Assembly (NCBI RefSeq): GCF_048544455.1
Contig: NC_133526.1
Coordinates: 4,728,001-4,792,000 of the forward strand
Origin: Silene latifolia
Lineage: Eukaryota; Streptophyta; Magnoliopsida; Caryophyllales; Caryophyllaceae
Direction: 5' to 3'
DNA: 64,000 bases
Notes under the pieces: model-generated
What the model was told of the DNA's origin: nothing
Databases searched by the model: none
What the model saw: only the letters and a program-made list of their open reading frames with translations
In this document: positions 21,582 through 32,645 of the stretch, piece after piece
Layout: each line of letters opens with the position of its first letter
Position numbering within the stretch: the first letter of the stretch is position 1
Made by a program: the position numbers and the translations under genes

Positions 21582-22452
21582 AAATAATAATTACTTTTCC
21601 AGTTAGCGATCATCGATCATATGGTACGTATCTTAGCAGAAGTATCTATTACTTATGACGATATTCCCAAAATCTACGCAGTTTGTCCTATGAGGCATAT
21701 GACTACTAATTTAGATTAAAATACTTAAAGAGTGTTTGAAAAGTCTTGATTTTTGGCACATATTTAGTTTACTCTTTTAGATAATTTTTCACCAATTTTC
21801 AGGATTTGTCGAGGTCATTTACTATTTTTACTCAATTTACAAAGTTTATTACACTGCAGTGTTGCTTGCCTTGTGCTCAGGAAGCATAATTCAAGCTCGA
21901 GCTCACCAACTATGAAAAATTGAGCTTATTATTAAGCTTGCAAATATAATCCCGGCCTGAGACGTGCTCAAGCTCAACTTGAGCCTATATAAGTACAATA
22001 GTTGGAAAATGTACTGTGAAAAGTATACATTATTGTTTCTTTTTCCTAGGTTGTGTTGAAAAATGCTATTGTATTTTCCTTTTTTTGTAAGGAAAATGAG
22101 ATGGCGCCAATGGGTGGTATCCAATTTCGGCGCCATCGGGGATATATTTATAATTTACACGTGAGTTTCAATTCCCTCCCATCCATTTGAAACTTCAAAT
22201 TAAATTTTCTTATAAGGGTATCTTTGGAATATTATAATTGGTTGCCCGAATCAATGAAATTAAAATCGTAAACTAGAAAAAAAATCGCTTTCACCATTAG
22301 TTTGTCATTAATTGCATTGCAAGTGCAATCGCCAATTTGTGCAGACAAAATCTTTGTGTAAAATACCGTATGCCAATTCGATCTTATTGTGTAAGATAAC
22401 TAGTTAGTCCATGCTAATCATGGCATAAATTTAAAAATGATAAGGATGGTTA
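21582..22452. other. Spacer downstream of U
   Basis: This AT-rich stretch must include the U 3' untranslated region. There is no gene or well-bounded element. Confidence 0.4.
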
Positions 22453-23200
22453 GGATCTTTTGCCAAAATAACCATTTCGTAAAAACTAATTTACCAAAAT
22501 AACCATCTTCTAAAATTATTTTCCAAAATAACCAATTTCGCTAAACTGGTTTCCTAATGACCAAAATTTAAAATATGAAAAAACATTTTTTTTAGCTTCC
22601 ACGATTGCTCGACGACAACTTTGGTTGATAATTAGAATGATTTTTGCTGATGTTTTCGGTGTTCTTGTCTCCTAGAAAATAATCAATCTCCTCCTACCTC
22701 TCCATTAATATCTTCATTGCTAATCTTGCGGACATGGTTCAGCTGTTGAGCCCCCTTATTCTATGGGTTTGTTTCAGTACCAAACATTTATTCGTAAATC
22801 AGTAATAAGATTGCTAATTTATGATTGCTAATTTATGAATCGATTGATCACAACACTAAAGCAACAAGCCAAATGACTTTTAAAAGTTGTGGCACAGACT
22901 TTGGAAGATCAACATAGTTAATCCCAAATTTTTATGGTTGCAAAAATTGCTCCCATGCTCCCATGCTCGTATACATGTCATTCTCCATGTATGAGATTAT
23001 ATTGAGAACTCTAAGTTCTTGAATTTGCAACAAGATTTATGCTTAGTATTATTTATCAAGATTGCTAAGGTTAAAAGAAGATTAATGATAGAATATTTTT
23101 GAAAGCATTCATGATAGTTTGGTTAAATTGGTAAATAATTTTAGAAAATGATTATTTTGATAATTAGTTTTACTAGAATGGTCATTTTGGCAAAGGACCC
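22453..23200. mobile_element. MULE-like non-autonomous element (748 bp)
   Basis: Long inverted ends begin GGATCTTTTGCCAAAATAAC and GGGTCCTTTGCCAAAATGAC and extend about 60 bp with CCAAAATAACCAT repeats. The flanks GGATGGTTA (22444-22452) and GGATGATTA (23201-23209) form a 9-bp target duplication with one mismatch, the Mutator size. It has no transposase. Confidence 0.75.
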
Positions 23201-23209
23201 GGATGATTA

Positions 23210-23814
23210 AGCATGGTACAACTGTACAAGACAATAAGCTAAGTGTCACATAATTCATTAGACTTGTATGTATTTGGATCTTTGCGGCATGATGGGATTA
23301 GTGGATTAGCACAGAAGGATATAAGGAAGAAGACAACTACACAAATTACTTTTCTACCCTTTTATATTTAACCGCGAAATATATCGCAGATTTGTTATTT
23401 TACAATTTATTGATTTTTTTCATTATGGCACTAAAATAATGTGCCACCCGGTGACGCCCTATTGCCATCTTTTTTGTAATTATGCCATATATTCACCCAA
23501 TCTCAAAACGCAACTTTTTCAGTAGATTTTAATACACGTCCTTACCTGAATCACCCTATATTTTAATGCACAAAATTTACCTTATTTACTAAATTAAATT
23601 AAATTTAGCCATAAAATCGAGTTTTTTAAACGGGTTCGGGTTCGGAGTTTAATTAGCTTGGTCAAGAATCAGGATTCTGAGTTTTAGGCATACAAATCTT
23701 TGGTCCATATCCAAGTGAAACTAAACCCAACATCGTAACTCATAGTACAAAGTCTACAAACGTATAAATACCAAATGAAAACTTAAACCCCTAAAATCTT
23801 GTTAAACCCTAATA
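23210..23814. other. R1 upstream region
   Basis: From about 23620 the sequence matches the R2 upstream region (47460-47636), including the leader AAACCCCTAAAATCTTGTTAA just before the ATG. The earlier part is unassigned AT-rich DNA. Confidence 0.5.
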
Positions 23815-25357
23815 ATGGCTGCCAAAAACAGAGCAGAGCAGAGGAGGCAGAGGACTAAAAAGAAGGCAGACGCCAAACAAAAACAAGACAGGCTAAGCTC
23901 CCTTCCCGACGACATTCTTATCGGAATTATCGCCTACCTTCCTCTCCCTCAAGCCATCGCCACCGAGTCTTTATCTCGTCGATGGCTTGGTCTCTGGACT
24001 AACCGTACTACAATTCAATTAAGCAACCGTAATTACGACTGCTTACTTGAATTCTTTATCGCTTTTGATGATATCATGACTTACTTTACCTCCCCTGTCC
24101 TTCGTAGTTTTAGTTTCGAGTTAGTTGGCGTAAATAACCATTCGTTATATCTGCCTTCCATTGATTCGAAACTCAAACAAATTTGTGAGCTGAATGTCCG
24201 TGAACTCAAGGTAACATTCCGTGTTAATTATGATGGTATACATATCGTTAATTTTCCGAGTGTAGTTTTTCAAACGCAGTCGTTGGTATCGGTTGAGTTT
24301 TGCTCAACGGTTGGTTGGCAGTTGCCTGAATCGATCAATCTTCCCAAGCTGAAGAACTTAACTCTTTATCTTTGTCCTTTAAATTGCAATTGGTTCGAGA
24401 AACTAACCAAGGCTTGTCCATCACTCGAAGAAGTATCTTTAAACTACGAGGATCATAACTGTTTTTGTTGGCCGATACAATTTGGAAATTATACTTCTAA
24501 TATTGAGTGTAGCAATCGAAATTTAAGACGGTTTGTTTATAAACTTGGAAAAAAGCGAATACCTTAAATTTCATATTAATGCCCCAAAGATAGAGTTATT
24601 GTCTGTTCGAGCTCCAAAATCAACGATTTGTACCTTTGGAAAGGTACCGATTATTTTACGTGAAGCAAACATCGAATTAACCGGTGTTGAACCTCCAGCG
24701 AAGGTAGATTACGAGTTAATGGCAGAATTTTACAAGGTTATGTCTAATGCTCGGGTACTGTCGCTCCATGTTTTTGCACTAGATAATTTTCCTACTACCT
24801 TGCTTCGAAAGGCTACCAGCCTTACACTCGACACGAAACTGTGTAACGATGTTGACACGAAGATTGCGTTGTCGTCTTTCCAAGAATTATGTCCAAAATT
24901 AGACGCTTTGACCCTTAAATTTTCGGATTTTGGGAAGAATAACGCGAAGTGGATCCTCCCGAAACCTTCCAATGTAAGCACACTACCACAAGGACTTAAG
25001 ACGATAGTGCTCGAAACTCACTGGTACGCTTATTGTAAGCCTGTGAAATCTTTTTTACAGTTAATAAGATACTTGTTAAGTGAGGCCACATATTTAGAGC
25101 ATTTCAAGTTCGATGCAAGAGGTTCCGAAGAATTGGAAGATTTCGAATCAGTAAGTGTAGAGCGTAAACAAAAAACAGAATTGATGTTTTGCAATCTACT
25201 CTTCCATTGTCCTACGACTTCGTTAGGGTGTGAGGTTGAATTCGTCGGGAGATTTTTCAGGATGTCTTGAAAATCCGGCCCCAAAGTAACTAGTTCAGAT
25301 GGTGAAGTTATCCCTTTTAGTCGTTTGCCAAGGCATATTTTCAATCCTCTAGAATGA
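23815..25357 (+). pseudogene. F-box/FBD gene R1, frameshifted
   Basis: The N-terminus MAAKNRAEQRRQRTKKKAD is basic. The F-box (about residues 25-67, DRLSSLPDDILIGIIAYLPL) and the LRR-like region are intact to about 24530. There an extra G (GACGGTTTG; R2 has GACGTTTG) shifts the frame and stops translation at 24565-24567. The second half continues in another frame (24533-25270) with the INAPKIELLSVRAPKS and PQGLKTIVLE...YLLSEATYLEHFKF segments. A TGA then replaces the expected arginine codon in the FFRMSRK motif (25268). The old stop is at 25355-25357. A truncated 250-residue F-box protein could still be made. An intron removing the shift is not supported by any clear GT...AG pair. Confidence 0.85.
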
Positions 25358-25490
25358 CAAGAAAAAAAACTATCTTTTTGCTTTTATTATTGGGCGTTAG
25401 TATGGTACTAAGTATTTATGTAGTCGGATGGTATACACCAAAAAAAAAAAAAAACAGTATCGTAGTATTATGTATGAAGCAACTTCGTTT
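25320..25490 (+). repeat. R1 3' flank, first copy of a local duplication
   Basis: The segment from CATATTTTCAATCCTCTAG to GAAGCAACTTCGTTTTTTT recurs at 27302-27460. The two copies flank the nested transposons at 25638-27223. Confidence 0.8.
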
Positions 25491-26568
25491 TTTTCAAAAG
25501 TTCATTGATGAAGCGTAAAATTTTATAAATTTATCGCCTCTTTTTTTTGTTTTGTTTTTTATAAACCGGATCCCATCATAACGTACTTAATCCCTTTTTA
25601 TCGTCACACAAAGGTACAAATATAACACAAATGGGAGGGGGGTGTGGTTGGCATCATTGGAATAGATTTGAATGGATTGATCCATTATTCTAATATTTGG
25701 CTGGATTATTTTGGAATGGAGTTAGATACCCAATTGATTCTAACTCCATTCCAATCCCTTGTAAGTTGTAATCTCATATTTTTGAGCTTATTTCCATAAA
25801 CTTTATTTGTTTTTGAGTATTTCTATGTTTTTTTGAGCTTATTAAAATTTATAAGTTAGATTTTATTTGTTTTCCGTCAAAACTCAAATTTTACTAAACT
25901 TATATGTAATGTTTTTGAGTATTATTGCAATTTTGTAGAGCTTAATGTTTAAGTAAATAAACTCAAAAAATTTATAATAAAACTCGAATTTTTTAAAACA
26001 AAACTCAAAAATTTTATTATAATGCTCAGAAACTATGGATTGGTAGTAATACACAGGGGCGAAGCCAGGATTGAAAATTTGGGGTAGCGAAAGTAGCGTG
26101 AAGCCGTGAGCACAATAACAACATAAAATTTATTTTATAAACAATTTGTTTTTTTGTTGTCAATAAGAACTACACTTTCAATTTGTAAATACGAAAAAAA
26201 ATGTTTTCGCGATAATTGACGTGGTTGTTGACGGGGATGACGGTTGTTGAGTCAAATCCTAGGTAGTTAAGACCTTTCATTAAGCATTTTTTTTTGGCTC
26301 AAGCTAGTCGAGCCTAAAAAATTGAAGCTCGAACTCGGCTCGGGAAAAGCTCGAGCTCGGCTCGAACTCGAATCGAGCTCGTTTTATCATTATATATTTT
26401 CACTTTCTCACCTTTTAAATCTAACTAAATATAAATATTTTTGAACAATAAATAAAATTATAAAATATTAAAAATTATTATATTATAACATACTTATATA
26501 AATATCTAAATAAAATATAATTTGAAATAATAATAATATTACAATATAAAGACTATACAAAAAAATTA

Positions 26569-26764
26569 CTCCCTTCTATTCACTATATTCTTCCCTTTTC
26601 CTTTTTGCATAAGGAATAAGAAATCGATTTTGGACCACATAAAACACACTACCCACATGTAATTTAATTTAGACCACACAAATCAACCCCAAAAAGGAAA
26701 TAGGGAAAAAAACCCGAATAATCCGAATAAGGAAATAGGGAAGAAAATGGTGAATAGGAGGGAG
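26569..26764. mobile_element. Stowaway-type MITE (196 bp)
   Basis: The inverted ends CTCCCTTCTATTCACTATAT and ATGGTGAATAGGAGGGAG are flanked by TA. It is nested in the hAT element. The sister hAT at 57872 lacks it. Confidence 0.85.
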
Positions 26765-26847
26765 TATAAACGAGCATTCGAGGGAAATAGAGTTCAGAAT
26801 TATAGAATGGGATATTAGGAGAGATATTAGTGTAAAAAATTGATTAT

Positions 26848-26920
26848 TGTAGGAGTCGAACCCGACTTTCGTGAGAGATGTACTTATACTTTACCACTAG
26901 ACCATGTACATTCTGATGCT
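26848..26920 (-). repeat. tRNA-like (SINE-head-like) sequence
   Basis: On the - strand TGGTCTAGTGGTAAAG looks like an A box, and GGGTTCGACTCCTA about 30 bases later looks like a B box. No foldable acceptor stem is evident, so it is more likely a tRNA-derived relic than a tRNA gene. The equivalent A-box part is also present in the sister hAT copy at about 58026. Confidence 0.45.
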
Positions 26921-27301
26921 ACCTTAGAAACATATTATTTTTTTATCCTTTGACATATATCAGCGATATATGGAGTAGCAAAATTTCGTCTTCTTAGTCA
27001 AATTTTCGGGATTTGGGGTAGCGGCTGCTACCCCATGCTACTAGGTAGCTATGCCTCTGGTAATACATCAGATGTATAATCCACTTACTGAATGGATTCT
27101 AACTCAATTCCAACCCCTTTACTTTATTTCCAATGAACCAAACCAGTTTGAAAGGTATGGAACTAGAACCCCATAATTATATGGTTTCTCATTCTATTCC
27201 TGAGCAGCGAACCAAACGGCCCCTAAAATCATTTATTTATAAGTTAGAAATATAACGTCAATGTCACCATAATAAAGAGAGGCGTTGTTGCGAATCAACT
27301 C

Positions 27302-27460
27302 GGTTTTTATTCCATATTTTCAATCCTCTAGAACGACTAGAAAAAACTATATTTTTGCATTTATTATTGGGCGTTAGTATGGTATTTATGTAGTCGGATG
27401 GTATACACCAAAAAAAAATTATAGTATTGGAGTATTATGTATGAAGCAACTTCGTTTTTT
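27302..27460 (+). repeat. R1 3' flank, second copy of the local duplication
   Basis: It matches 25334-25490, with the same TTATTGGGCGTTAGTATGG and GTCGGATGGTATACACC segments. Confidence 0.8.
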
Positions 27461-27601
27461 TCCTATATCAATTAAAAATGGTTACAATATATGATAAAAT
27501 AGCTAGCTATGATTGTTAATTATGAAAACTTGTACCCACATAAACCTGTTTTCTTATAACAAATATAATATACATATTGTTTAATTTATGTCATATATAC
27601 T

Positions 27602-28364
27602 GGGTTTGCCTGGAACCCATGGAATTATTAAGGGGGTAAGTTTTATTGGGCGATAATTACTGGGGAAATTAATTAGTGGGGTAATGAGTTCCTTGGTGAT
27701 ATGTTTGGCATAAGAGTAATGATTACTGAGTAGATCTTTTACTCCCTTAATCATTACCGAGGGGGGAGGACGGGTAATGTATTAACCCTTCACAAGGGTA
27801 ATAATTCCAGGAGGTGAATAATTATCCGCATACCAAACATGAGAAATACACCTCACATATTGTAAACCATAAAAATTTGAACCTGCAATAATAAATAAGG
27901 AGGAACAAAAAAACAATATGGAAACAAGATTTTTATTTTATAACTGAAAGATGGAGGGTTACAATTTCCGTAACTCTCTTAATTCCATCTCTAAGGGATT
28001 TAGGGTTTTGATACTACTACGAGGGTCTAATCGACTTATTCTCGTAGGGAGATGATGGAGTCGTTTTGTGACTTATTCCATCCTACCTACAATTTGGTAG
28101 TAGGAAGACGGGGTCGTTTGACTTAATCCATCTGCTCTCCTTCTTTACCTAAAAACGGGGTTGTATTTATAGTTGTAGCTGCTTAGAGGGAAAGATAAAG
28201 ATTTCTAAAATATCTATGATATTATCACAATATTTATTGATAATTATCTCTAAATACTAAAGATTTTATTCAAATAAATAGATACCAAAATATAAAATTT
28301 CGGTGTCTACACATATTACTCCCCTATTCATTCCCCTCCTATTACCCTCAATCCAAGCAAGCCC
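27602..28364. mobile_element. Tourist-like MITE split by a solo LTR
   Basis: The arms (GGGTTTGCCTGGAACCCATG and CAATCCAAGCAAGCCC) are related to the element at 6815-7114. The two arms match that element's halves, and an LTR (27861-28312) sits between them. Confidence 0.65.
27861..28312 (+). repeat. Solo LTR (452 bp) upstream of S1
   Basis: It starts TGTAAACC and ends GGTGTCTACA, with a perfect 5-bp duplication CATAT on both sides (27856-27860 and 28313-28317). A TATTTATAG box lies near 28165. It ends 181 bp before the S1 start codon. The family is unknown. Confidence 0.85.
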
Positions 28365-28493
28365 TAAATTGTGGTAAAGCCTATATTTACTATAGTCGAA
28401 TTTGATTTAAAAAATAAAATAAAATCACAAATTCCTTGCGAAGAGAAAAGCTAAAAGACATAAACCCTAAAAACCCTTGAAGCCTTAGCAAAG

Positions 28494-29906
28494 ATGGAAA
28501 GGACGAACAGGAATAATAGAAGGAGAAATCGAAGAGTCGACAGGTTGAGTTCTCTCCCCGACGACATTCTTATCGGAATTATTTCCCTTCTTCCTCTCCA
28601 ATTAGCCATCACTACCGGGACTTTATCCCGTCGATGGCGTGGTCTCTGGTCCAACACTACCTGTATCGACATCACCGTCCATGACACCGACACTTATAAA
28701 TTATTAGTACTTAATCCATTGAATAATACCATAAGACAAATTACCTCACCTTTTATCCATAGCTTCAGTATCGATTTTGTTGGATCCTTTAATCTGGACT
28801 TTTGGGCGCCTTGCATGGATATTATAATTCGCGACGTTTGTAACCGGAACGTCCATCAACTTAAGGTAACATGGTGTAATCCTGAAACTAGGTCTATGTA
28901 TACATTACCAAGTGTTATTTTCCAAACTCAGTCGCTAGTGTCGATGGAATTGGGCTCCAAAGGCCGCGCTTATTACTATTATTATCGCGATTGGCAATTC
29001 CCTTATGATTGTGATGCCATCAATCTTCCAAATTTGAAGATTTTAACCATTTACTTTGCTTTGGAGTTCAAAACCTTAAAATGGATTGAAAAACTAATTA
29101 AGTTTTGTCCATCACTCGAGAAATTGTCTTTAAATTGCTTTGAAAGAAAATTTTATACGTCTTTGGAAAGCTACAAAATCGTGATTAATGCCCGAAATTT
29201 AGAATACTTGGCTATTTCTGCTCCGAAATCATTGACCTTTTCTTTTGAGGAGGAACCAATTGTGCTGCGTGAAACGAAAATCGAATTTACTGATCTCTTC
29301 GAAGGTCAAGCAGATAAAGAAAAGTTGACTAAATTTTACGAGGCGATTTCTAAAGTAAGGATCCTTACCCTTGATATTTCTACAGTAGATACCTTATCTA
29401 CTCCGGTGTTTCGCTATGTTACTCGGCTCACTTTTAATATGAAACTGCGCCTCTGTTTAAATACTCTGTTGTCCGTGTTAGACATGTGTCCGGTATTAGA
29501 CGTTTTGAACCTTAAATTTTGCGGTGTTGATGATAATAATGATAAGAAGCAGCCGTTATACCAAAAGCCTGGCGATATAAGCACCAGCTCACAGCAAGCA
29601 ATCAGAAAGATAAAGTCGATAAACGTGGAAATCGATAACAGGAGAAGTTATTACAGGTATGCGGAATCTTTCTCACGCCTTATAATGGATTTGTTAAGAA
29701 GCGCTTGCGATTTGGAGCAATTGAATCTTAGAGTAAATTATTTTCTTCAAGATTGGTCACCACCGGGTAATTTGTTGCTTGATGAAAAAGACGAGATAAA
29801 GTTGTGCAAGAAACTGTATTGGTGTCCAACGATCTCCAATTGCGATGTTGAATTTAAAGGGAGTTTTATTAAGATGTCTCGAAAAGATGGTCCCAGAAGG
29901 ATTTAA
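28494..29906 (+). CDS. F-box/FBD protein S1, open frame with shortened C-terminus
   Basis: The frame is 470 residues. The F-box spans about residues 16-60 (DRLSSLPDDILIGIISLLPL, LSRRWRGLW). LRR-like segments follow: LPNLKILTIYF, CPSLEKLSLNC and LAISAPKSLTFSFEEEP. The FBD-like part is near residues 385-430 (LLRSACDLEQLNLRV). It is the sister of S2 (51713). Compared with S2 it lacks about 15 residues at the very end: a deletion between two GTCCCA motifs joins DGP directly to RRI and the stop, while the rest of the frame stays open. Role: likely SCF substrate receptor, target unknown. The leader ACATAAACCCTAAAAACCCTTG precedes the ATG and is shared with S2 and T. Confidence 0.9.
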   Translation: MERTNRNNRRRNRRVDRLSSLPDDILIGIISLLPLQLAITTGTLSRRWRGLWSNTTCIDITVHDTDTYKLLVLNPLNNTIRQITSPFIHSFSIDFVGSFNLDFWAPCMDIIIRDVCNRNVHQLKVTWCNPETRSMYTLPSVIFQTQSLVSMELGSKGRAYYYYYRDWQFPYDCDAINLPNLKILTIYFALEFKTLKWIEKLIKFCPSLEKLSLNCFERKFYTSLESYKIVINARNLEYLAISAPKSLTFSFEEEPIVLRETKIEFTDLFEGQADKEKLTKFYEAISKVRILTLDISTVDTLSTPVFRYVTRLTFNMKLRLCLNTLLSVLDMCPVLDVLNLKFCGVDDNNDKKQPLYQKPGDISTSSQQAIRKIKSINVEIDNRRSYYRYAESFSRLIMDLLRSACDLEQLNLRVNYFLQDWSPPGNLLLDEKDEIKLCKKLYWCPTISNCDVEFKGSFIKMSRKDGPRRI

Positions 29907-30982
29907 TTTTACAAAAACAGTGACCCTGATATACTCTGTATTCAGTAAAATCTACAGGTATTTAATTTGTTTTATGATGCATATTAGTATGTGACTATAC
30001 TAATTTGGTTTGAAATCTTTGATTGTTAATTACTCATCGGTAAAACATGTATTAGGAATATTAACATGCTCATAATATGTTCCACTCAGATGAGCATGTT
30101 TTTCGACGATGTTGAAATATTTTCGTTGTGTTAATCGTAAAAAATGCTCATAATATGTTCCACTCATCGATGAAAATGTGTACTCCTATATCCCACCCGT
30201 CCGTAGACCATAAGTAGTCCATCTTTCCAGCAGATATGATGTGCTGCTGCCTGCTTGTTTGCAAATAAATTGAAACAATGAGCATCTTCAATGGTTATAT
30301 GAAAGGACCGATTTGCAATTTATTAAAGTTTTTAGGCAGGTTGCTTACCATTGGAGTCGAAAAAATACAACCTGCTAGAAAGCTACACCCGCTCTACCAA
30401 GTTACATGCTTGATTACAAGGTGCTTGCTTTTTATTGGTTGGTTTTATAAAGTGGGCCTATTCAAGCTACAAGATAATGATACCTTATAAGCAAGATTGC
30501 TAGAAATAACTACATGACAAATCAAGCTACAATAAAATATGGCTCACTACTAAAGATTAGAGACTTGAGTGGATAGGTTTGCATTTTGCAAATAACACAA
30601 GAACTCATGATACCTTATAAGCTACAAGATAATGATACCTTATAACCAATTTATTTAAGTAAAATATTAATAACAAGATTGCTAGAAATAACTCTATTTA
30701 GCATTAAATTTTATTTTCAATTAAATAAAAAAAATTACTTTAAAGTTGCATAACTCATAAATTTATCATTAATATACTGTATATTTCTATGACATCTTAA
30801 AAGTACGATGAAATAAATTATAAGACAAATTTACTCTCGCTATTAATATTTTACTTAAATCAATTGGTTAGCTAATATTGATAATTTTACTACTCCCGTT
30901 GTTACTTCTATTACTTCACTACTCCCCTCGCCGCTAATATTGTTATTTTGACTATTCAAATGAGTGATTGCTATCATATTAC
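29907..30982. other. S1 3' flank and Helitron-related start
   Basis: The first part matches the S2 3' flank (53171-53440). From about 30706 the sequence is related to the Helitron interior at 12650-13060 (for example GTTGCATAACTCATAAATTTATC and CACTACTCCC repeats). There is no gene. The short frame at 30278-30490 has no support. Confidence 0.5.
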
Positions 30983-31210
30983 GGTGTTGTTTGGCCAAGC
31001 TTTAAAAATGATTTTCTAACTTAAAAAGCAATAGCTAGACCAAACACTATAAAATAGGGATATGCAAAACCACTTTTAAAAAGTTAAAAAGTGATTATTG
31101 ACTCCAAAAAGTAGAAATAGATATTTTCTACTTCTCATTCTACTTTTCAAAAAATGCTAAACCTCTAATTATCTTGCGCATTTTTTTTTTGCCTCCAACA
31201 AGCCATAATC

Positions 31211-31633
31211 TAGACCTGGCAAAACGGGTCAACGGGTCTGGTTCGGGTTGGGCCAATTCGGGTCAGATCAGATCGGGTCTCTCACTGAATTCGGGATAAT
31301 TCGGGTCGGGACAGGTTATTTCGGGTTTTGGGTCTGTTTCGGGTCAAGCGGGTCGGGTTGTTTCGGGTCAATGAATAATAAAGAAATAGTCATTTTAAGT
31401 CTTTTCGGTTCAATTAGAGTTATATTTTGTCGGGTCATTTTCGGGTTTGGTGGTTTCGGATCGGGTCATTTTCTGGTCGGGTCAGTTAGGGTCAAGAAAA
31501 GTCGGGTCATGTTCGGGTCGGGTCAATTCAGGTTTTCGGGTCATATTCGGGTGATGTAGTTCGGGTCACTTCGGGTCTCGGGACAGTCTTTTCGGTTCGG
31601 GTCAATCGGGTCGGGTTACTTTTGCCAGGTTTA
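31211..31633. mobile_element. hAT-type MITE made of CGGGTC repeats
   Basis: It starts TAGACCTGGCAAA and ends TTTGCCAGGTTTA. The flanks CCATAATC (31203-31210) and CCATTATC (31634-31641) are an 8-bp duplication with one mismatch. The inside is almost wholly TTCGGGTC-type repeats, which create spurious open frames. Confidence 0.75.
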
Positions 31634-31785
31634 CCATTATCCCATATGTTGTATTATAGTGTGCTCCATTTTCTCTCTTCTCTCAATTCTTTGCTTCTCT
31701 CACATGTACCCAATAAAGTAACATGTAATTAATCGTCTACTCCAACTATTTTTTACTGCTACAATCTTAGTTCTATGATCTTATA

Positions 31786-31913
31786 CTCCGTCCGTCCCAA
31801 TAATTTATTTATCGTTAATCTTATACTCTCTCTGTCCCGATAATTTATTTACTATTAATTAAAATATCTGATAAAGAATATAAAAGGTAAATAAATGAAT
31901 GAGACGGAGGGAA
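31786..31913. mobile_element. Stowaway-type MITE (about 128 bp)
   Basis: The ends CTCCGTCCGTCCCAATAATT and ATGAGACGGAGGGAA are flanked by TA. The left arm is partly duplicated (31786 and about 31825). Confidence 0.7.
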
Positions 31914-32113
31914 TAACTATATATAAACAGCATGATTAATAAATAAAGCAAAAAAGCTAGATGGAAGTAGTTAGGCCAAACATGTAATTTTTATAAGAAA
32001 GAGTTTTTACAAAAGTATGGCCAAACAACCACAAATTTTCCAAAAAGTAACTTATAAATAAACTCCTTTTAAAAAAGAAAAGCTATTTTAGAGAAGCAAG
32101 GCCAAACAACACC

Positions 32114-32645
32114 TACTCAGTGTTATTACAATTCTTTTCTCTACTAACAGAATTACTTTTACTATTTTGACATTCAATTTTAGGGGCTTATATGTTTCTA
32201 TAAAAATAATACATATATGCATTAAATCAAATCGAAATAAGTATAAAATATTATATTTTTTTTGGAAATCTAGCTTAGTTTATTTATCTTATAATAGTTT
32301 TCAAAATATAACATATTATATTATATTTGTGTATGTTAAATAATTAATATCTTTATACTAATTAATACCATCAGTGGGGGAGGTTTATTTTTGGGAAAAT
32401 CTCAATATTCTAGTTTCTATTTTTATAAGGAGAAGAATATTTATGAAAATTTTATGGAAATTTGTATGCTCGTATAATTGAGCATGCAATTAAGAAACTA
32501 CGTTATTTATAATCAATATATAAATATCCTTAACTTAGCCGAGATTGACATAGAAAAAAAAAAAATAGAAGCAAAATCAGAAAATTCTTGCAAAGAGAAA
32601 AGCTAAAAGACATAAACCCTAAAAACCTTTGAAAACTTAGCAAAG
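32114..32645 (+). other. T1 upstream region, Helitron-related then leader
   Basis: It continues the Helitron-related sequence (compare 13090-13450) and then matches the T2 upstream region (55435-55912). The T leader ACATAAACCCTAAAAACC lies directly before the ATG, so the T promoter may be built on transposon-derived DNA. Confidence 0.5.

Larger units (their letters stand above)
26054..27059 (+). mobile_element. Non-autonomous hAT element (1006 bp)
   Basis: It starts CAGGGGCGAAGCCAGGATT and ends AGCTATGCCTCTG. A perfect 8-bp duplication GTAATACA lies on both sides (26046-26053 and 27060-27067). A related copy in the other direction is at 57872-58471. Inside are a CTCGAGCTCGGCTCG-rich patch (26290-26385), a Stowaway (26569) and a tRNA-like stretch (26848). 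Confidence 0.9.
25638..27223. mobile_element. Element with GGGGTGTGGTTGGC ends, host of nested insertions
   Basis: The ends GGGGTGTGGTTGGCATCA and AGCGAACCAAACGGCCCC resemble inverted repeats of PIF- or hAT-type MITEs. The arms share AATGGATTGATCC-like motifs. No clear target duplication was seen. The hAT element at 26054-27059 is inserted in it. Confidence 0.45.
30983..32113. mobile_element. Nested DNA transposon with GGTGTTGTTTGGCC ends
   Basis: The inverted ends GGTGTTGTTTGGCC and GGCCAAACAACACC are flanked by TAC (30980-30982 and 32114-32116). Related Helitron-like sequence at 13070 and 54505 runs on without it, giving the empty state. The end sequence and 3-bp target fit PIF/Harbinger best. 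It contains the elements at 31211 and 31786. Confidence 0.75.

Noticed and set aside
31248-31559. 103-residue glycine/phenylalanine-rich frame
   Set aside because: It is simple translation of TTCGGGTC repeats in the MITE at 31211-31633.
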